This document shows, piece after piece, positions 11,891 to 12,905 of a DNA stretch of 12,905 bases. Positions within the stretch are counted from its first letter, which is position 1; each line of letters starts with the position of its first letter. The notes below the pieces were generated by a model. The model was not told where the DNA came from. It saw only the letters and a list, made by a program, of their open reading frames with translations, and did not search any database. Made by a program: the position numbers and the translations under genes. Source of the stretch: Nitrosopumilales archaeon (GTDB lineage: Archaea; Thermoproteota; Nitrososphaeria; Nitrososphaerales; Nitrososphaeraceae); assembly GCA_009665115.1 (NCBI GenBank), contig WJXE01000031.1, positions 1 to 12,905 of the forward strand, read 5' to 3'.

Positions 11891-12884
11891 ACGAGCGATT
11901 ATCGATATTATTATTTCTAATCTCGGGCTAAGGGGTAATAATAAAAGAAGAGATGATGACGTGTCAACCGTTTCGCTACGAAACATGAAACGCATGAAGA
12001 GCCTCATCATAAAATGTGATATGCTAGTTGAGAGTACTGACGTGCCCCCAGGAATGTACCCATGGCAAATTGCTAGGAAGAGCATATCTGCCTGTGTCAG
12101 TGATCTATCAGCAAAAGGAATTAAACCGCACGTATCGCTAATTTCTGTAGGGATTCCAAAGAAATATTCTAAGACTGAGATTGAGGATCTGGCAAAGGGG
12201 TTTCAAATTGCTTCCAAGGAATTTGGTGTCAAGATAGTGGGTGGTGATACTAACGAATCTAAGGAGCTAATTATCGATTGCAGTATGATAGGATTTTCAG
12301 AGGATTGTGCATCAGGACTTCCAGGCAGAAACGGTGCAAAACCTGGTGACTTGGTAGTCGTTTCGGGAGAATTTGGGTATACGTCGTCTGGACTGAAAAT
12401 TCTTACGAAAAACGCGAAAGCGTACGGTGAATTCAAAAATAATGCTATCTCATCCGTGATGAAGCCCAAACCTGCGCAAAAGTTTGGGATATCTCTTGCA
12501 AAATATTTCTCAGCATCAATGGATTCAAGTGACGGTTTGAGCATTTCTCTTTATGAACTTGCAAGACAAAGCAATGTTAACTTTCTAATTGATAATATTC
12601 CTTCAGCAAAAGGTGTATGCAATTTTGCTAGAAATAATCATTTAGACTACAAACGATTGATTTTTTGCGGTGGAGAGGAATATGAGATCGTCGGAACAAG
12701 TGCGCCGGCAAATTTGAAGAAAGCAAAGGCTACAGCCAGACGTTTAAAATTGAAATTATTTATAATTGGCAAGGTAGAAAAAGGAGAGGGGAAAGTATAT
12801 CTTTTGGATAGGAAGACAGGAAAACGCGTTCAACTCAAAGATATGGGTTATGTTCACCTAAACCATAGGAGAAAATCCGGTTAG
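11874..12884 (+). CDS. thiL: Thiamine-monophosphate kinase (ThiL)
   Basis: ThiL phosphorylates thiamine monophosphate to thiamine pyrophosphate, the last step of cofactor synthesis. The 336-residue protein shows the PurM/ThiL-fold motifs in order: Asp-Asp-Asp (27-29, replacing the usual Gly-Asp-Asp), Lys-Cys-Asp-Met-Leu-Val-Glu (47-53), Val-Ser-Asp-Leu-Ser-Ala-Lys-Gly (75-82), Gly-Gly-Asp-Thr (123-126), Met-Asp-Ser-Ser-Asp-Gly-Leu (216-222) and Gly-Gly-Glu-Glu-Tyr-Glu (266-271). The metal-binding Asp residues are kept. The start may be ATG at 11874 or GTG two codons later. A GGAGAAGG stretch about 12-20 bases upstream could be the ribosome binding site. It overlaps the phosphohexomutase by 17 bases, so both are translated from one message although no pathway link is known. 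Confidence 0.92.
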   Translation: MSVLNERAIIDIIISNLGLRGNNKRRDDDVSTVSLRNMKRMKSLIIKCDMLVESTDVPPGMYPWQIARKSISACVSDLSAKGIKPHVSLISVGIPKKYSKTEIEDLAKGFQIASKEFGVKIVGGDTNESKELIIDCSMIGFSEDCASGLPGRNGAKPGDLVVVSGEFGYTSSGLKILTKNAKAYGEFKNNAISSVMKPKPAQKFGISLAKYFSASMDSSDGLSISLYELARQSNVNFLIDNIPSAKGVCNFARNNHLDYKRLIFCGGEEYEIVGTSAPANLKKAKATARRLKLKLFIIGKVEKGEGKVYLLDRKTGKRVQLKDMGYVHLNHRRKSG

Positions 12885-12905
12885 TAAGAGTACCTTACTT
12901 ATTAC

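Overview
The window looks like a chromosomal segment of an archaeon, most probably an ammonia-oxidising Nitrososphaeria (Thaumarchaeota) member. The lineage is inferred. What is seen: a group II chaperonin with a Gly/Met-rich tail, ribosomal protein L11 and an NGN-KOW Spt5/NusG of archaeal type, a class I (archaeal) CCA-adding enzyme, the archaeal families UPF0200, UPF0201 and COG2112, an archaeal-type phosphosugar mutase, TATA-type promoters about 25-40 bases before many starts, and a tRNA gene without encoded CCA. The DNA is moderately AT-rich. I see no insertion sequence, CRISPR array or prophage.

Left part (1-2203): a hairpin with a T tract, a minus-strand three-pass membrane protein with a nearly leaderless promoter, a 338-base gap that could hold a small structured RNA, and a minus-strand DUF1801 protein. 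Then comes a plus-strand two-gene unit: an easily missed 41-residue single-span membrane peptide overlapping (ATGA) a 167-residue protein with HExxHxxGxxD and a later Ser-Ile-Met. This resembles a minimal metzincin protease with a membrane partner and is the most novel item here.

Central minus-strand information-processing block (2204-6648): UPF0200 P-loop kinase and UPF0201 protein (TAATG overlap), a doubtful Sec61-gamma-like ORF, Spt5 with an acidic N-terminal extension, L11, and a thermosome subunit. Internal TATA elements suggest that Spt5, L11 and the thermosome each have their own promoter. A perfect hairpin separates the thermosome from the convergent protease-like gene.

Right part on the plus strand (6785-9457): an RNA 2',3'-cyclic phosphodiesterase/2'-5' ligase family protein (thpR), the CCA-adding enzyme, and an atypical Ser/Thr kinase form a tightly overlapping operon that suggests tRNA 3'-end maintenance. 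In the CCA enzyme the third catalytic carboxylate position reads Asn. A 100-residue orphan protein follows, preceded by a strong hairpin, then a gap with a minus-strand tRNA-Thr(CGT).

Last (10577-12884), a phosphohexomutase (glmM/manB type) overlaps a thiamine-monophosphate kinase (thiL) by 17 bases. The tRNA here has no encoded CCA and therefore depends on an enzyme of the kind encoded about 2 kb away.
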